The translations under genes and the position numbers were made by a program. A DNA stretch of 64,000 bases, from contig JAHBSL010000002.1 of assembly GCA_019639135.1 (NCBI GenBank), forward strand, positions 221,943 to 285,942, given 5' to 3'. Under the pieces are notes generated by a model that was not told the origin of the DNA, did no database searches, and saw only the letters and a list, made by a program, of their open reading frames with translations. This DNA comes from Acidobacteriota bacterium (GTDB lineage: Bacteria; Acidobacteriota; Blastocatellia; Pyrinomonadales; Pyrinomonadaceae). Shown here piece after piece: positions 26,545 through 34,649 of the stretch (position 1 is its first letter; each line of letters begins with the position of its first letter).

Positions 26545-27918
26545 ATGAAAACCTACTTGGCAATCACCTGTTGTATCGTTTTATTCGTAACCGGAGCATT
26601 TTCTCAGACTTCGGATGCGGCACTTCGGCGGGCGATCGATGCCGACAATGCGGCGAAGCTTGAGGCCGGCGGAAAGCTGCCGGTGATGGCCGTTGAAGAA
26701 CATCTCTCGCGTGCGGAAACCTACATGGCAAATCGGCTCTTTCCGCAGGCCCGCGAGCACTGGGCGATCGTACTTGAGAAATACCCCGAGGCGGCCGGAA
26801 CGCCGAAGGCCCTTTTCGGCACCGCCCGCTCGTATATGTGGGAACGCGAATACCTGAAGGCGGTCGAGTGGTTCGATCGTCTGCTGAAAGACCACCCGAT
26901 GACCAAAGAAGGCCGCGACGGCCTCGCCTTCAAAGGGGCAAGCTACGTTCGAGCCGGAAAGAATCTCGAAGCCGCCCGAACCTACGAGCAATACACCGTG
27001 ATGTTCCCGACCGGCGAGAGGATCGAATCGGCATACTTGAACATCATCGACGCCTATCGCGAGGCGGGAGAATACGCCAAAGCGGCCGAGTGGGTCGAAA
27101 AGGCGGTGCTTGAATTTCCGGGTAAGTCCACTGAGGTCAATGCCTTACAGGCTCTGGTCCGAATGGAACTCTACCGCGGACGCTGGAATGAGGCTGCCGC
27201 CGCTGCCGACCGAATGCTCGCCGTTCGCAGCTTTGCGGGCTCGATGACCTCGGCTGACGAAGCGAGATTTTTAAAAGGATTTGCCCTTGATAAAGCAGGA
27301 AAGAGGAGCGAGGCGAACACGGTTTTCGCGTCGATAACGCAGTCTCCGACCTCTTACTTCGGCGGCCTCGCCGATGAGCGAAACACGGGGTCGCCGGTCA
27401 AAAAGACCGCTGTGGTCTCTTCGCGAATGTATTCGCAATACCCGACGCCGTTCAAGCTTCAGGTTATGCGGCACGCCGCGAAGCAACGCATCGATCCGCG
27501 TTTCATTCTGGCCATAATGAAACAGGAAAGCTCGTTCCGGCCGAACGCAAAATCGCCCGCCGGGGCTCGCGGGCTTATTCAACTCGTTTTTGATACCGCC
27601 ATCAAGTATAAGGACGAGGCCGGATATCCGCGGCTTCAGCCCGATGACCTTTACGACCCGGAGACGAACATCGCGATCGGTTCGATCTACATTCGTAAGA
27701 TCAAGGACGAATTCGGCGGGCTCTATGAGGCGGTCGCGGCAAGCTACAATGCCGGCGAGGACAACGCCGCTCGCTGGCTCAACCGGACCAAACCCAAAGA
27801 TCCCGGGCTTTTCGCAGCGGAGGTCGGCTTTGCCGAGACCAAGAACTATGTCTTTAAGGTGATGAACAACTATCGGGTCTATCGCGAACTTTACGACGAA
27901 AAGCTCAATCGGCGATAG
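26545..27918 (+). CDS. soluble lytic murein transglycosylase (Slt-like) with TPR-like superhelix
   Basis: About 457 residues from ATG 26545, with a signal peptide (YLAITCCIVLFVTGAFSQ). Residues about 20-290 are helical TPR-like repeats. Residues about 310-450 are the SLT domain with the catalytic Glu about 328 in IMKQESSFRPNAKSPAGARG, then GLIQLVF.. and AAYNAGEDNAARWL (the YNAG motif). The enzyme cuts the glycan backbone, leaving 1,6-anhydroMurNAc ends, in the periplasm. A bidirectional terminator follows. Confidence 0.9.
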   Translation: MKTYLAITCCIVLFVTGAFSQTSDAALRRAIDADNAAKLEAGGKLPVMAVEEHLSRAETYMANRLFPQAREHWAIVLEKYPEAAGTPKALFGTARSYMWEREYLKAVEWFDRLLKDHPMTKEGRDGLAFKGASYVRAGKNLEAARTYEQYTVMFPTGERIESAYLNIIDAYREAGEYAKAAEWVEKAVLEFPGKSTEVNALQALVRMELYRGRWNEAAAAADRMLAVRSFAGSMTSADEARFLKGFALDKAGKRSEANTVFASITQSPTSYFGGLADERNTGSPVKKTAVVSSRMYSQYPTPFKLQVMRHAAKQRIDPRFILAIMKQESSFRPNAKSPAGARGLIQLVFDTAIKYKDEAGYPRLQPDDLYDPETNIAIGSIYIRKIKDEFGGLYEAVAASYNAGEDNAARWLNRTKPKDPGLFAAEVGFAETKNYVFKVMNNYRVYRELYDEKLNRR

Positions 27919-27941
27919 TCCCGTGAAACGATCGACAATGC

Positions 27942-27973
27942 AAAATGCCCGGCCATTTGCGACCGGGCATTTT
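27942..27973. terminator. bidirectional Rho-independent terminator
   Basis: AAAATGCCCGG (27942-27952) pairs with CCGGGCATTTT (27963-27973), giving an A-tract/T-tract on both strands. It separates the convergent lytic transglycosylase gene and the gene ending at 27993. Confidence 0.9.
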
Positions 27974-27992
27974 CATTTCGAGCAACTTCGGA

Positions 27993-28427
27993 CTATTGAC
28001 AAGCCGTTTTGCGCCAGCCGATGGGCCCTTCCATACACTGGAACATCTGACCAACGCCTTCAAGTGTGAACGATGTGTCCTCAACATCGGCTTTACTGAA
28101 CTCAAGCCGGTAGAGCTTTCCGAGCACCGATTCATCGTCCTCGACGAGGCGGGAAACAAATACCACCGTTACGCTCTTTTCGTTGACTTTGCCGAGTTGA
28201 TAGACGCTAAAGTCGGGCGACGCACCGACCTCGATATTTAGTTCGGTGAGCATCTTTACCGCGCATTGCTCCGGAGTGCCGGTACATACTGCCGGTGCCG
28301 TGAAGTCGATGCCGTCCCAACGGCTGGCATCTGTTACGACCTTCGAGAGTTTTTGCTGGGCGAGAACATCGGCCGAGAAAAGACCGAATGCGAAAAAGAA
28401 CAGAGCGAATAGGGTCAACCTTTTCAT
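27993..28427 (-). CDS. secreted protein of unknown function
   Basis: A 144-residue protein from ATG 28427, preceded by a strong Shine-Dalgarno (GGAGGAAAAAA). A clear signal peptide (LTLFALFFFAFGLFSADVLA, cut before QQK) leads a mature part with four Cys, of which CTGTPEQCAVKML and GQMFQCMEGPIGWRKTACQ may form disulfides. The frame is open to 28706 but upstream codons lack signal-peptide character. No family recognised. Confidence 0.65.
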   Translation of the reverse strand: MKRLTLFALFFFAFGLFSADVLAQQKLSKVVTDASRWDGIDFTAPAVCTGTPEQCAVKMLTELNIEVGASPDFSVYQLGKVNEKSVTVVFVSRLVEDDESVLGKLYRLEFSKADVEDTSFTLEGVGQMFQCMEGPIGWRKTACQ

Positions 28428-28769
28428 TTTTTTCCTCCTGTGATTTTGAAGAGATGATAGTGCCGGTGGAAATTGCCGGCGTTTGACAGGCACTTGCCGA
28501 AATGGCCAAACAACACGTAATCCGCGTTCTGCACCGACAGCTTGGATTTTCCGGAAAATGGGCTCGGCAAGAGCCGGAAGCGATAAGAATTGTGTGCTGC
28601 CCGAACGAAGCCCATGGCCGCACAACATGTTTAAACATATCATGGGTTCGACGTTAGTGTCCAGAAAGTCGCCTGAACAAGTAAAACCCGGGCTGATCCA
28701 TGCCAAAGCTGAGGCACGGCGAGGCCGCGAATCTTTGAAAACGTGCCGCTGGCGTCTAAAATAGAAAGC
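28428..28769. other. intergenic region without recognised gene
   Basis: 340 bp between divergent genes. Open frames on both strands run through it but show no codon bias or start signals. It should contain promoters for the gene at 28427 and for agmatinase; none stands out. Confidence 0.5.
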
Positions 28770-29678
28770 ATGAGCGAATCTGCTGAGTTGCCGATGAATT
28801 TTGGCGGGATTGACGACGAGGGCTTATCTTCATTTGACCGGTCCAAGATACTCGTTTGGCCTGTTTCGTATGAAGGCACCGTCTCGTACGGAACGGGAAC
28901 CGGGCGCGGCGCAATGTCGATCGTTGACGCCTCGCGGAATATGGAGCTTTACGAGGAAGAGACCGATACCGAGCCCTACCAGGTCGGCATTCATACTTTG
29001 CCGGAGTTCACTCCGCGTGAGACGCCGGCTGAGATGATGGATGCTCTCTACACCGAAGCGAAGCGGTTGGTCAGTTCGGACAAGTTCGTTTGTATGATCG
29101 GCGGCGAACACTCGGTCTCGGCCCCTGTCATCAAGGCCCATGCAGAAAAATATCACGACATCAGCGTTCTGCAGATCGATGCCCACGCCGATCTCCGCGA
29201 CACCTACGACGGCACACCGCATTCGCATGCCTCGATAATGGCGAGGGTTGTCAAGGATATGCGGATCCCGTCGGTGCAGGTCGGCATCCGGTCGCTTTCG
29301 GCGGATGAAGCTCGCTCGATCGCGGACGGCCTCCCTACCAAGATCTTCTGGGCACGCGATGTCGCCGGCAGGACGGACTGGATAGACGACGCGATCGCCG
29401 GGCTGACCGACAACGTTTATCTGACCATCGACATCGATGGCCTCGACCCGGCAATCATGCCGACCACCGGCACGCCGGAACCCGGTGGATTGGGTTGGTA
29501 CGAAACGCTTGAGTTGATCAGACGAACAGCAGAGAAAAAGAACATCGTCGGGATGGACCTCGTCGAGTATTCATTCAACGATCTGTTCGACGCACCGGCG
29601 TTCTTGTGCTCAAAATTGATCTACAAGTCGCTTGCTTATGTTTTTCGCGATTCGCTCCGGCAGGTCGCCGGCGCGTGA
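28770..29678 (+). CDS. speB: agmatinase / ureohydrolase
   Basis: A 302-residue member of the arginase family. Binuclear Mn2+ ligands are visible: GGEHSVS (His), DAHADLRD (D-x-H-x-D) and DIDGLDPA (D-x-D). Agmatinase yields putrescine and urea from agmatine. The short D-x-H-A-D-L-R-D loop and the final TGTPEPGGL motif favour agmatinase over arginase, though guanidino-acid substrates are possible. A spermidine-synthase-like protein is encoded at 59640, far away. Confidence 0.85.
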   Translation: MSESAELPMNFGGIDDEGLSSFDRSKILVWPVSYEGTVSYGTGTGRGAMSIVDASRNMELYEEETDTEPYQVGIHTLPEFTPRETPAEMMDALYTEAKRLVSSDKFVCMIGGEHSVSAPVIKAHAEKYHDISVLQIDAHADLRDTYDGTPHSHASIMARVVKDMRIPSVQVGIRSLSADEARSIADGLPTKIFWARDVAGRTDWIDDAIAGLTDNVYLTIDIDGLDPAIMPTTGTPEPGGLGWYETLELIRRTAEKKNIVGMDLVEYSFNDLFDAPAFLCSKLIYKSLAYVFRDSLRQVAGA

Positions 29679-29812
29679 CGCGTGGGCGATGCTGCGGATT
29701 TGCCGAACCATTAGTGCCACAATAGCGTATTGATTTGTTAGTCTAGAACTTCTGGATCGAAATACTCGACGGATGTTACCGATCAAGATCATTGAATTGC
29801 GGAGTATTTGAA

Positions 29813-31312
29813 ATGAAAAGGTCACAAGCATTGATCGCCTTTATATTCGTTTTCACGCTCTTTATTGCAGGCTGCAATACGGGCCTGCTGTCGCCTGCGG
29901 AGGTGCCGGCGCCATCCGAAACGGCTCCGCCGCCGGCACCGGTCGTGGTTGACGGCATTCGTACTTCCTATGCTGATATCGTTGAGAAAACGTCGCCCGC
30001 TGTTTTAAGGATCGAATCCGAAGTACGGTCGCAGCCGCAGATGCGCCGTACCGAAGAAGGCTCGCCCTTTGACGAGTTCTTTCGTCAGTTCCCCGGCCCG
30101 CGTGGAAATCAAGGTCCGCGTGTCGAACGAGGTGTCGGCTCGGGCGTTATCGTCTCGGCCGACGGCACGGTGTTGACCAACGCCCACGTCGTTGACGAAG
30201 CAACGCGGATAACAGCGATCACGGCAGACAATCAACGCTTTGAGGCAAAACTCGTCGGAATGGACAAACCGAGCGACCTGGCCGTTCTAAAGATCGAGGC
30301 GCAGAACCTGCCGTTTCTTTCGCTTGGAAATTCGGATACCGTCCGCGTCGGCGATATCGTTCTTGCTATAGGTAACCCGCTCGGAATCGGCCAATCCGTT
30401 ACGGCCGGGATCATTTCGGCAAAAGGCCGCCGGACCGGACTGGCCTACGGCGGAGCCGATTCATTCGAAGACTTTTTGCAGACCGATGCGCCTATCAACC
30501 GCGGCAATTCCGGCGGGGCTTTGGTAAATCTCGAAGGCCAATTGATCGGCATCAATTCACAAATACTTTCTTCGCCGGGCAGCGGCGGCGGAAATATCGG
30601 TATTGGCTTCTCGATACCGTCAAATATGGCGAAGAACGTGATGGACCAGTTGCTCGCCAATGGTAAGGTCCGCCGCGGCCTTTTGGGTGTGAATATTCAG
30701 GCAGTGACGGGTGATACCGCCCGGGCGCTTGACCTTCCTGACGCTTCTGGGGTTCTCGTGAGCAATGTCCGCCCCGGAAGTGCCGCCGAAAAGGCCGGCG
30801 TCCAACGCGGCGATATCATCACGGCCGTCAACGGCGAAAAGATCGACGACGGCAACGTTCTCCGCAACAAGATCGCCGGAACCCTTCCGGGAACGGAGGT
30901 CAAGCTGAGTATCCTTCGTAACGGCAACACCGTCGATTTGACTGCGGTCCTGGACGAATTTGACTCGGAAACGGCATCGGCCAACCAGCCCGCGCAACCG
31001 GGCGACGAAGCCCAACCCGAACGCGGCAGCGGAAAACTCGGTGTAACTCTTCAACCGGTCACGCCGGCTCTTGCACGCCAGTACGGCACGGGCTCGGAAA
31101 CCGAGGGTCTTGTCATCGTGGATATCGACCCGAGCGGCCCAGCGGCCGAGGCTGGCATCGCCCGCGGCGATATGATCCTCGAGGTAAATCGACGGGTGGT
31201 GAAGACGGCAGAAGAGGTCGAAGCCGCTCTTCAACAGTCAGGCGGGCGTCCGATACTATTGCTCATCTCAAGGCGCGGAACGGTCACCTATCTGACCGTC
31301 CGCCTGAGCTAG
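29813..31312 (+). CDS. HtrA/DegP-family periplasmic serine protease, lipoprotein form
   Basis: About 499 residues from ATG 29813. The N-terminus (LIAFIFVFTLFIAGC) has a lipobox, so C22 is probably lipidated. The trypsin-like domain has H in TNAHVVDE, D in PSDLAVLK and S in NRGNSGGALVN. Two PDZ domains follow, near residues 285-380 and 400-495, the second ending LLISRRGTVTYLTVRLS. HtrA proteases degrade or refold damaged envelope proteins. An acidic Gln/Pro-rich linker separates the PDZ domains. Confidence 0.92.
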   Translation: MKRSQALIAFIFVFTLFIAGCNTGLLSPAEVPAPSETAPPPAPVVVDGIRTSYADIVEKTSPAVLRIESEVRSQPQMRRTEEGSPFDEFFRQFPGPRGNQGPRVERGVGSGVIVSADGTVLTNAHVVDEATRITAITADNQRFEAKLVGMDKPSDLAVLKIEAQNLPFLSLGNSDTVRVGDIVLAIGNPLGIGQSVTAGIISAKGRRTGLAYGGADSFEDFLQTDAPINRGNSGGALVNLEGQLIGINSQILSSPGSGGGNIGIGFSIPSNMAKNVMDQLLANGKVRRGLLGVNIQAVTGDTARALDLPDASGVLVSNVRPGSAAEKAGVQRGDIITAVNGEKIDDGNVLRNKIAGTLPGTEVKLSILRNGNTVDLTAVLDEFDSETASANQPAQPGDEAQPERGSGKLGVTLQPVTPALARQYGTGSETEGLVIVDIDPSGPAAEAGIARGDMILEVNRRVVKTAEEVEAALQQSGGRPILLLISRRGTVTYLTVRLS

Positions 31313-31345
31313 AAAGATCTTTCAGTCTCGGTTCCAAATAGATAA

Positions 31346-31373
31346 AGCCGGCAAGTCAAACGACTCGCCGGCT
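31346..31373. terminator. hairpin between htrA and tRNA-Pro, probable terminator
   Basis: AGCCGGCAAGTC pairs with GACTCGCCGGCT around an AAAC loop. The downstream side is CAATATTTGTT, a weak U-tract, so termination is probable rather than certain. Confidence 0.6.
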
Positions 31374-31383
31374 CAATATTTGT

Positions 31384-31460
31384 TGGTCGGGATGGCGGGA
31401 TTTGAACCCACGACCTCTCGCACCCCAAGCGAACGCGCTACCAGACTGCGCTACATCCCG
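31384..31460 (-). tRNA. tRNA-Pro (anticodon GGG)
   Basis: CGGGATG pairs with CATCCCG. The anticodon loop is TTGGGGT, the T-loop is GGTTCAAATCC, and 3' CCA is encoded. A second tRNA-Pro (TGG) is at 33909. Confidence 0.95.
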
Positions 31461-31531
31461 ATCGCGAAGTTTCAACTTTAGATTCGAGTGCGTGGATTGT
31501 CAAACCCATCAGGCAAGCTGCGAAGCATAGT

Positions 31532-32044
31532 CTAACGGCCGTTCTTCAGCATCGACCGTAGCTCGAGAAGATGCTGGGCGAGGTTTTTCAACGCTTCCCG
31601 CTGGTCGGGCCCAAGGTCTTTCTCGACGGCACGAACGGTCTCGACCGCAGTTTCGATCCGGTCGTCAAGCGTGATCTCATCCGCGTCGTCGATCGGCTCA
31701 TCGAAAAGACCGGGAGCTTCCGACTTTGGCGAGCCCGCTTCTCCCGGCGGCTCGGGGCGGATAACTTTCAGCTTTGGAGCCTCGGCACGAGATTCGGCTT
31801 GCAGCTTCTTTCGCGCACCGGCGATGGTGAAAAGATCGTCGTAAAGAAGCTCTTTGATCCGAAGGGCGATCTCGACATCACGGCGACGATAGCTGCGTTG
31901 GCCCGAACGGTTCTTCTGCGGCGAGAGCTGGGAAAACTCGGTCTCCCAGTATCGTAGAACGTGTGCCTGAACGCCTACGATCTCGCACACTTCGCCGATC
32001 TTAAAATAGAGTTTTTCCGGTATCGCCACCGCTGCTTGCCCCAT
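31532..32044 (-). CDS. MerR-family transcriptional regulator
   Basis: A 170-residue protein. The MerR winged helix is [27 protein letters not shown] (split here for reading: [14 protein letters not shown] then [10 protein letters not shown]), residues about 11-38, followed by [18 protein letters not shown]. The C-terminal part (residues 85-170) is acidic and helical and lacks the usual metal-binding Cys, so the effector is unknown. It resembles small MerR regulators often found near ihf genes. It diverges from thiL, with about 86 bp between. Confidence 0.8.
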   Translation of the reverse strand: MGQAAVAIPEKLYFKIGEVCEIVGVQAHVLRYWETEFSQLSPQKNRSGQRSYRRRDVEIALRIKELLYDDLFTIAGARKKLQAESRAEAPKLKVIRPEPPGEAGSPKSEAPGLFDEPIDDADEITLDDRIETAVETVRAVEKDLGPDQREALKNLAQHLLELRSMLKNGR

Positions 32045-32130
32045 GTTTTTGTTTAAATTGTGTTAAAGTCGGTAGTAAATAAACCGCCGTTATTGTATGT
32101 ATTTACGGCACTTGTGTCAATCTATTTAAA

Positions 32131-33087
32131 ATGCGGTCCGAGTTCGACTTCATCCATCACATTAAGAAATCATACGGCCTGGGCCGCATCGGTGATGACT
32201 GCGCCGTGCTCCCGAAGGACAGCAAGACCGACCTTTTGATCACGGCGGATATGCTGGTCGAGGATGTCGATTTTCGGATCGGGTGGACTACTCCCGAGTT
32301 TTTGGGCCATAAAGCGCTTGCTGTATCGCTTTCGGACATTGCCGCGATGGGCGGCCAGCCGACATTTGCGATGCTCTCGCTTGGTGTGCCGGAGAGGCTC
32401 TGGAAAAGTGACTTTCTCGATCGGTTTTATGCCGGTTGGCACGGCCTCGCGAGGGATTTTGGCGTAGAATTGGTCGGCGGCGATGTCTCTCGAGTTCCCG
32501 AGAAATTTGTCATTGATTCGATCGTTTTGGGCGAGGTCGAACGCGGCCGGGCGATACCGCGTTCCGGTGCAAAACCCGGCGACAAGATCTACGTGACCGG
32601 CTCGCTCGGCGGCGCGGCTGGCGGTCTTAAGCTGCTGGAATCCGGAACCCGGCCCGATCAGGACCTAAGGCAAACGGTGCGTGAGATGATTGAACGGCAG
32701 CTTTGTCCAGCGCCGCGTCTGGGCGTTTCGAGTCAACTCCCCGCTTCGGCGATGATCGATCTGAGCGATGGGCTGTCATCGGACCTAGGGCACATCTGCG
32801 AGGCGAGCGGCGCCGGAGCCGTGATCTTTGCCGAGCAGATTCCGATCGACATCCGGCTCGATTCGATTTTCACTTCTCTCGACGAAAAACTGCATCTCGC
32901 ATTAGATGGCGGCGAGGATTTCGAGCTGCTTTTCACCGCCGATCCGAAAAAAAATTTGCCGGCCGAATTCGCGGATCTCACCTGCATCGGAGAGATCACC
33001 GCAAATGTTGGGAGGATGGAACTTATCCGCGACGGCGTGGCGTCGGAAATGAAACCGAAAGGGTTCCAACATTTTCGCTCAAATTAG
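32131..33087 (+). CDS. thiL: thiamine-monophosphate kinase
   Basis: A 318-residue enzyme that makes thiamine diphosphate from TMP and ATP. IGDDCAVL near the N-terminus is the Mg/ATP motif. ITADMLVEDVDFR, GHKALAVSLSDIAAMGG and VGGDVSR are typical, as are the late MIDLSDGLSSDLGHI and DGGEDFELLFT (AIR-synthase/ThiL fold). No thiamine biosynthesis genes or TPP riboswitch are adjacent. Confidence 0.92.
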   Translation: MRSEFDFIHHIKKSYGLGRIGDDCAVLPKDSKTDLLITADMLVEDVDFRIGWTTPEFLGHKALAVSLSDIAAMGGQPTFAMLSLGVPERLWKSDFLDRFYAGWHGLARDFGVELVGGDVSRVPEKFVIDSIVLGEVERGRAIPRSGAKPGDKIYVTGSLGGAAGGLKLLESGTRPDQDLRQTVREMIERQLCPAPRLGVSSQLPASAMIDLSDGLSSDLGHICEASGAGAVIFAEQIPIDIRLDSIFTSLDEKLHLALDGGEDFELLFTADPKKNLPAEFADLTCIGEITANVGRMELIRDGVASEMKPKGFQHFRSN

Positions 33088-33116
33088 CCTGCCTGAAATT
33101 TTTTCTCAAAAAATGC

Positions 33117-33146
33117 TTGACAAGCGATTTTTTGTCGTGCTAAAAC
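33117..33146 (+). promoter_or_regulatory. sigma70 promoter candidate upstream of tRNA cluster
   Basis: A consensus TTGACA at 33117-33122 and TAAAAC at 33141-33146 with an 18-bp spacer. An A/T-rich stretch upstream could be an UP element. It could drive the small ORF at 33196, the structured RNA and the first tRNAs. Confidence 0.5.
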
Positions 33147-33195
33147 TCTTCACCTGTCGCGGAAAGTGCGCGGCAAATTTTTTGGAGATCAGTTG

Positions 33196-33360
33196 ATGAC
33201 CCGAAGTTCGTTACATACATCGAGAATATTCCCGACCCTCACGGCGGCCATTTTGATGCTGCCCGGAACGGGTTGGAATACGTTTGCGTGTGCGAGCCTC
33301 GAAACAGGCAATTATCAGCCGAAACGGCGCGATCTTGATCGCACCGAACAACCAGTTTGA
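33196..33360 (+). CDS. possible 54-residue small protein
   Basis: ATG 33196 follows a Shine-Dalgarno-like TTGGAGATC, 7 bp before it. The product would have a basic start, a moderately hydrophobic stretch (FPTLTAAILMLPGTG) and a charged tail (PKRRDLDRTEQPV). No family known. It lies between a good promoter and a structured RNA, so it could instead be part of an untranslated leader. Confidence 0.35.
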   Translation: MTRSSLHTSRIFPTLTAAILMLPGTGWNTFACASLETGNYQPKRRDLDRTEQPV

Positions 33361-33365
33361 CACAG

Positions 33366-33493
33366 CGGGAGCGGCGTTCCCGCTCCCGAAACATCGAAAA
33401 GAAGACGAGAATTTTTCGTCGCGAAGTTTTTAGGAGCGGTTACGCCCGGGTCACGGAGACCCCGGAGTAAGCCGCTCCTTTTCTTTTCGATGT
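33366..33493 (+). ncRNA. structured RNA candidate upstream of the tRNA cluster
   Basis: A hairpin CGGGAGCG/CGCTCCCG (33366-33388) is followed by a three-way-junction fold. A perfect 11-bp closing helix pairs ACATCGAAAAG (33391-33401) with CTTTTCGATGT (33483-33493). Inside are hairpin GACGA/TCGTC (33404-33420) and a long hairpin AGGAGCGG../..CCGCTCCT (33432-33479). The long hairpin ends in TTTTCTTTT and could terminate transcription. It matches no RNA family I know. It could be a leader processed from the tRNA precursor or an independent RNA. Confidence 0.5.
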
Positions 33494-33517
33494 TTGACAA
33501 CTGAATAGCCGTATTTC

Positions 33518-33587
33518 AGTGACAAGGGACGAGTGATGAGTGACGAGCTTTTTGAGGCTTGTCACTCGCCACTCTTCCCTCGTCACT
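33518..33587. repeat. heptad-period hairpin element, 31-nt arms
   Basis: Arm 33518-33548 (AGTGACAAGGGACGAGTG..) and arm 33557-33587 (..CTTCCCTCGTCACT) are reverse complements at about 26 of 31 positions, with an 8-nt loop. The arms have a GTGACGA-like 7-bp period. It lies directly before tRNA-Arg. Confidence 0.8.
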
Positions 33588-33594
33588 ACTTTCA

Positions 33595-33672
33595 GGAGAC
33601 GTAGCTCAACGGAATCAGAGCAGCTGAATACGAATCAGCAGGTTGTAGGTTCGAGTCCTACCGTTTCCTCCA
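33595..33672 (+). tRNA. tRNA-Arg (anticodon ACG)
   Basis: GGAGACG pairs with CGTTTCC. Anticodon stem GCTGA/TCAGC encloses the loop ATACGAA. CCA is encoded. First gene of the cluster. The first base of the anticodon is expected to become inosine. Confidence 0.95.
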
Positions 33673-33752
33673 ATTTTTTCGTTGTCTGTCGCTTTTGAGT
33701 CTTTGTCGATAACCGATCCGAAGACCGGCGACCGACAACCGACAACTGATCT

Positions 33753-33827
33753 TTCGGGGTCGTCTAATCGGCAGGACGGCTGGCTCTGAACCAGTAAATG
33801 GAGGTTCAAATCCTTCCCCCGAAGCCA
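33753..33827 (+). tRNA. tRNA-Gln (anticodon CTG)
   Basis: TTCGGGG pairs with CCCCGAA. Loop CTCTGAA, encoded CCA. The 80-bp spacer before it holds heptad debris (ACCGACAACCGACAACTG). Confidence 0.93.
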
Positions 33828-33908
33828 GAAAAAGTTGTCAGCGTTCAGGCGTCGGTCGCAGACGAACACCATCTTCGACGACTGACCACTGATCACTGAC
33901 CACTGTTA

Positions 33909-33986
33909 CAGAGCGTTCCGCAGATGGCTATACGGGCTTGTTTTGGAAACAAGTGTTCGCAGGTTCAAATCCTGCCGCTCTGACCA
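33909..33986 (+). tRNA. tRNA-Pro (anticodon TGG)
   Basis: CAGAGCG pairs with CGCTCTG. Anticodon stem CTTGT/ACAAG encloses the loop TTTGGAA. CCA is encoded. The spacer before it (33830-33908) ends in the heptads ACTGACC ACTGATC ACTGACC. Confidence 0.94.
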
Positions 33987-33994
33987 ATTTTTCT

Positions 33995-34071
33995 GCACGC
34001 GTGGCCAAATCGGAAAAGGCGCCGGTCTTAGAAACCGGATATTGAAGGTTCGAATCCTTCCGCGTGTACCA
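33995..34071 (+). tRNA. tRNA-Leu (anticodon TAG) with short variable loop
   Basis: GCACGCG pairs with CGCGTGT. Anticodon stem CCGGT/ACCGG encloses the loop CTTAGAA. CCA is encoded. Only 77 nt long with a variable region of about 5 nt (ATATT). Bacterial tRNA-Leu normally has a long variable arm (85 nt or more), so the identity is by anticodon only and the structure is unusual. Confidence 0.75.
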
Positions 34072-34194
34072 TTTTCGATTTCGGATTTGTGATTGCGGAA
34101 TGTGGATTTGAGGGTCTTTAGCTCATCTCGGTATCGTTCAGATTCGAGTTTTCACGAAATCCGAAATCCCAGATCCAATATCCGAAATCGGTGT

Positions 34195-34271
34195 GCGGGC
34201 GTAGCCAAGCGGCCCAAGGCGGCGGACTGCAGATCCGTTCATCATCGGTTCAAATCCGATCGCCCGCTCCA
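34195..34271 (+). tRNA. tRNA-Cys (anticodon GCA)
   Basis: GCGGGCG pairs with CGCCCGC. Anticodon loop CTGCAGA, encoded CCA with discriminator T (U73), a known CysRS identity element. CysS itself is encoded at 42436. The 120-bp spacer before it contains heptads of the GATTTCG/CGAAATC type in inverted arrangement. Confidence 0.94.
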
Positions 34272-34339
34272 ACAAATGCGGAATTGGGATTTCGGAATGC
34301 GGAATCTGAAATCACAAGTCCCAAATCCCAAATCGTTAT

Positions 34340-34417
34340 GTGGTTCGTAGCTCAATCCGGCAGAGCACCTCGCTGTGAACGAGGCCGTTGCAGGTTCAAA
34401 TCCTGTCGATCCACCCA
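34340..34417 (+). tRNA. tRNA-His (anticodon GTG)
   Basis: Loop CTGTGAA on stem CCTCG/CGAGG. An extra G at position -1 faces C73 before CCA, the hallmark of tRNA-His. One T-T mismatch occurs in the acceptor stem. Confidence 0.92.
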
Positions 34418-34422
34418 AACTT

Positions 34423-34476
34423 CAGTGGTCAGTGGTCAGACGAAGGCCAGCTTCAAAAACTGACAACTGACAACTG
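34423..34476. repeat. heptad-period hairpin element between tRNA-His and tRNA-Asp
   Basis: CAGTGGTCAGTGGTCAG (34423-34439) and CTGACAACTGACAACTG (34460-34476) pair with two G-T wobbles. Both arms have a strict 7-bp period. Confidence 0.8.
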
Positions 34477-34481
34477 TTAGA

Positions 34482-34557
34482 GGGGCCGTGGCAGAAAGGC
34501 TTATGCACTTCCCTGTCGAGGAAGACGATGACGGTTCGAGTCCGTTCGGTCCCGCCA
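34482..34557 (+). tRNA. tRNA-Asp (anticodon GTC)
   Basis: GGGGCCG pairs with CGGTCCC. Anticodon stem CTTCC/GGAAG encloses the loop CTGTCGA. Discriminator G73 as expected for Asp, and encoded CCA. A GTAA-tetraloop hairpin (CCGCCTGC/GCGGGCGG, 34565-34584) follows. Confidence 0.94.
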
Positions 34558-34610
34558 GTCAGAACCGCCTGCGTAAGCGGGCGGCCAGTTTACCAAAGGA
34601 GATAACACCT

Positions 34611-34649
34611 ATGTTTGCACTCAAGAGTCGCACATTTATCGCGACGTGA
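34611..34649 (+). CDS. possible 12-residue leader peptide
   Basis: ATG 34611 follows a very strong Shine-Dalgarno (AAAGGAG, 8 bp before) and encodes MFALKSRTFIAT then TGA. Directly after the stop lies a hairpin, CGCACAGC (34651-34658) with GCTGTGTG (34671-34678). The next gene starts 85 bp later. The arrangement resembles an attenuation or translation-coupling leader, but the peptide has no run of a regulatory amino acid. Confidence 0.4.
   Translation: MFALKSRTFIAT

Noticed and set aside
28428..28769. N-terminal extension of the secreted protein ending at 27993
   Set aside because: Upstream codons lack bias, and the strong RBS and signal peptide mark ATG 28427 as the start.
33615..33896. 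ORF antisense to tRNA-Arg and tRNA-Gln
   Set aside because: Translation artefact of tRNA genes on the opposite strand (LHLLVQSQPSCRLD-type phrase), with no start signal.
33995..34071. Stop-codon suppressor (TAG) tRNA
   Set aside because: The anticodon is 5'-TAG-3', which reads CTA (Leu). A suppressor of UAG would need CTA.
33518..34476. Possible CRISPR array among the tRNA genes
   Set aside because: Repeats differ between spacers, are heptad-periodic and hairpin-forming, with no constant repeat or spacer length and no cas genes.
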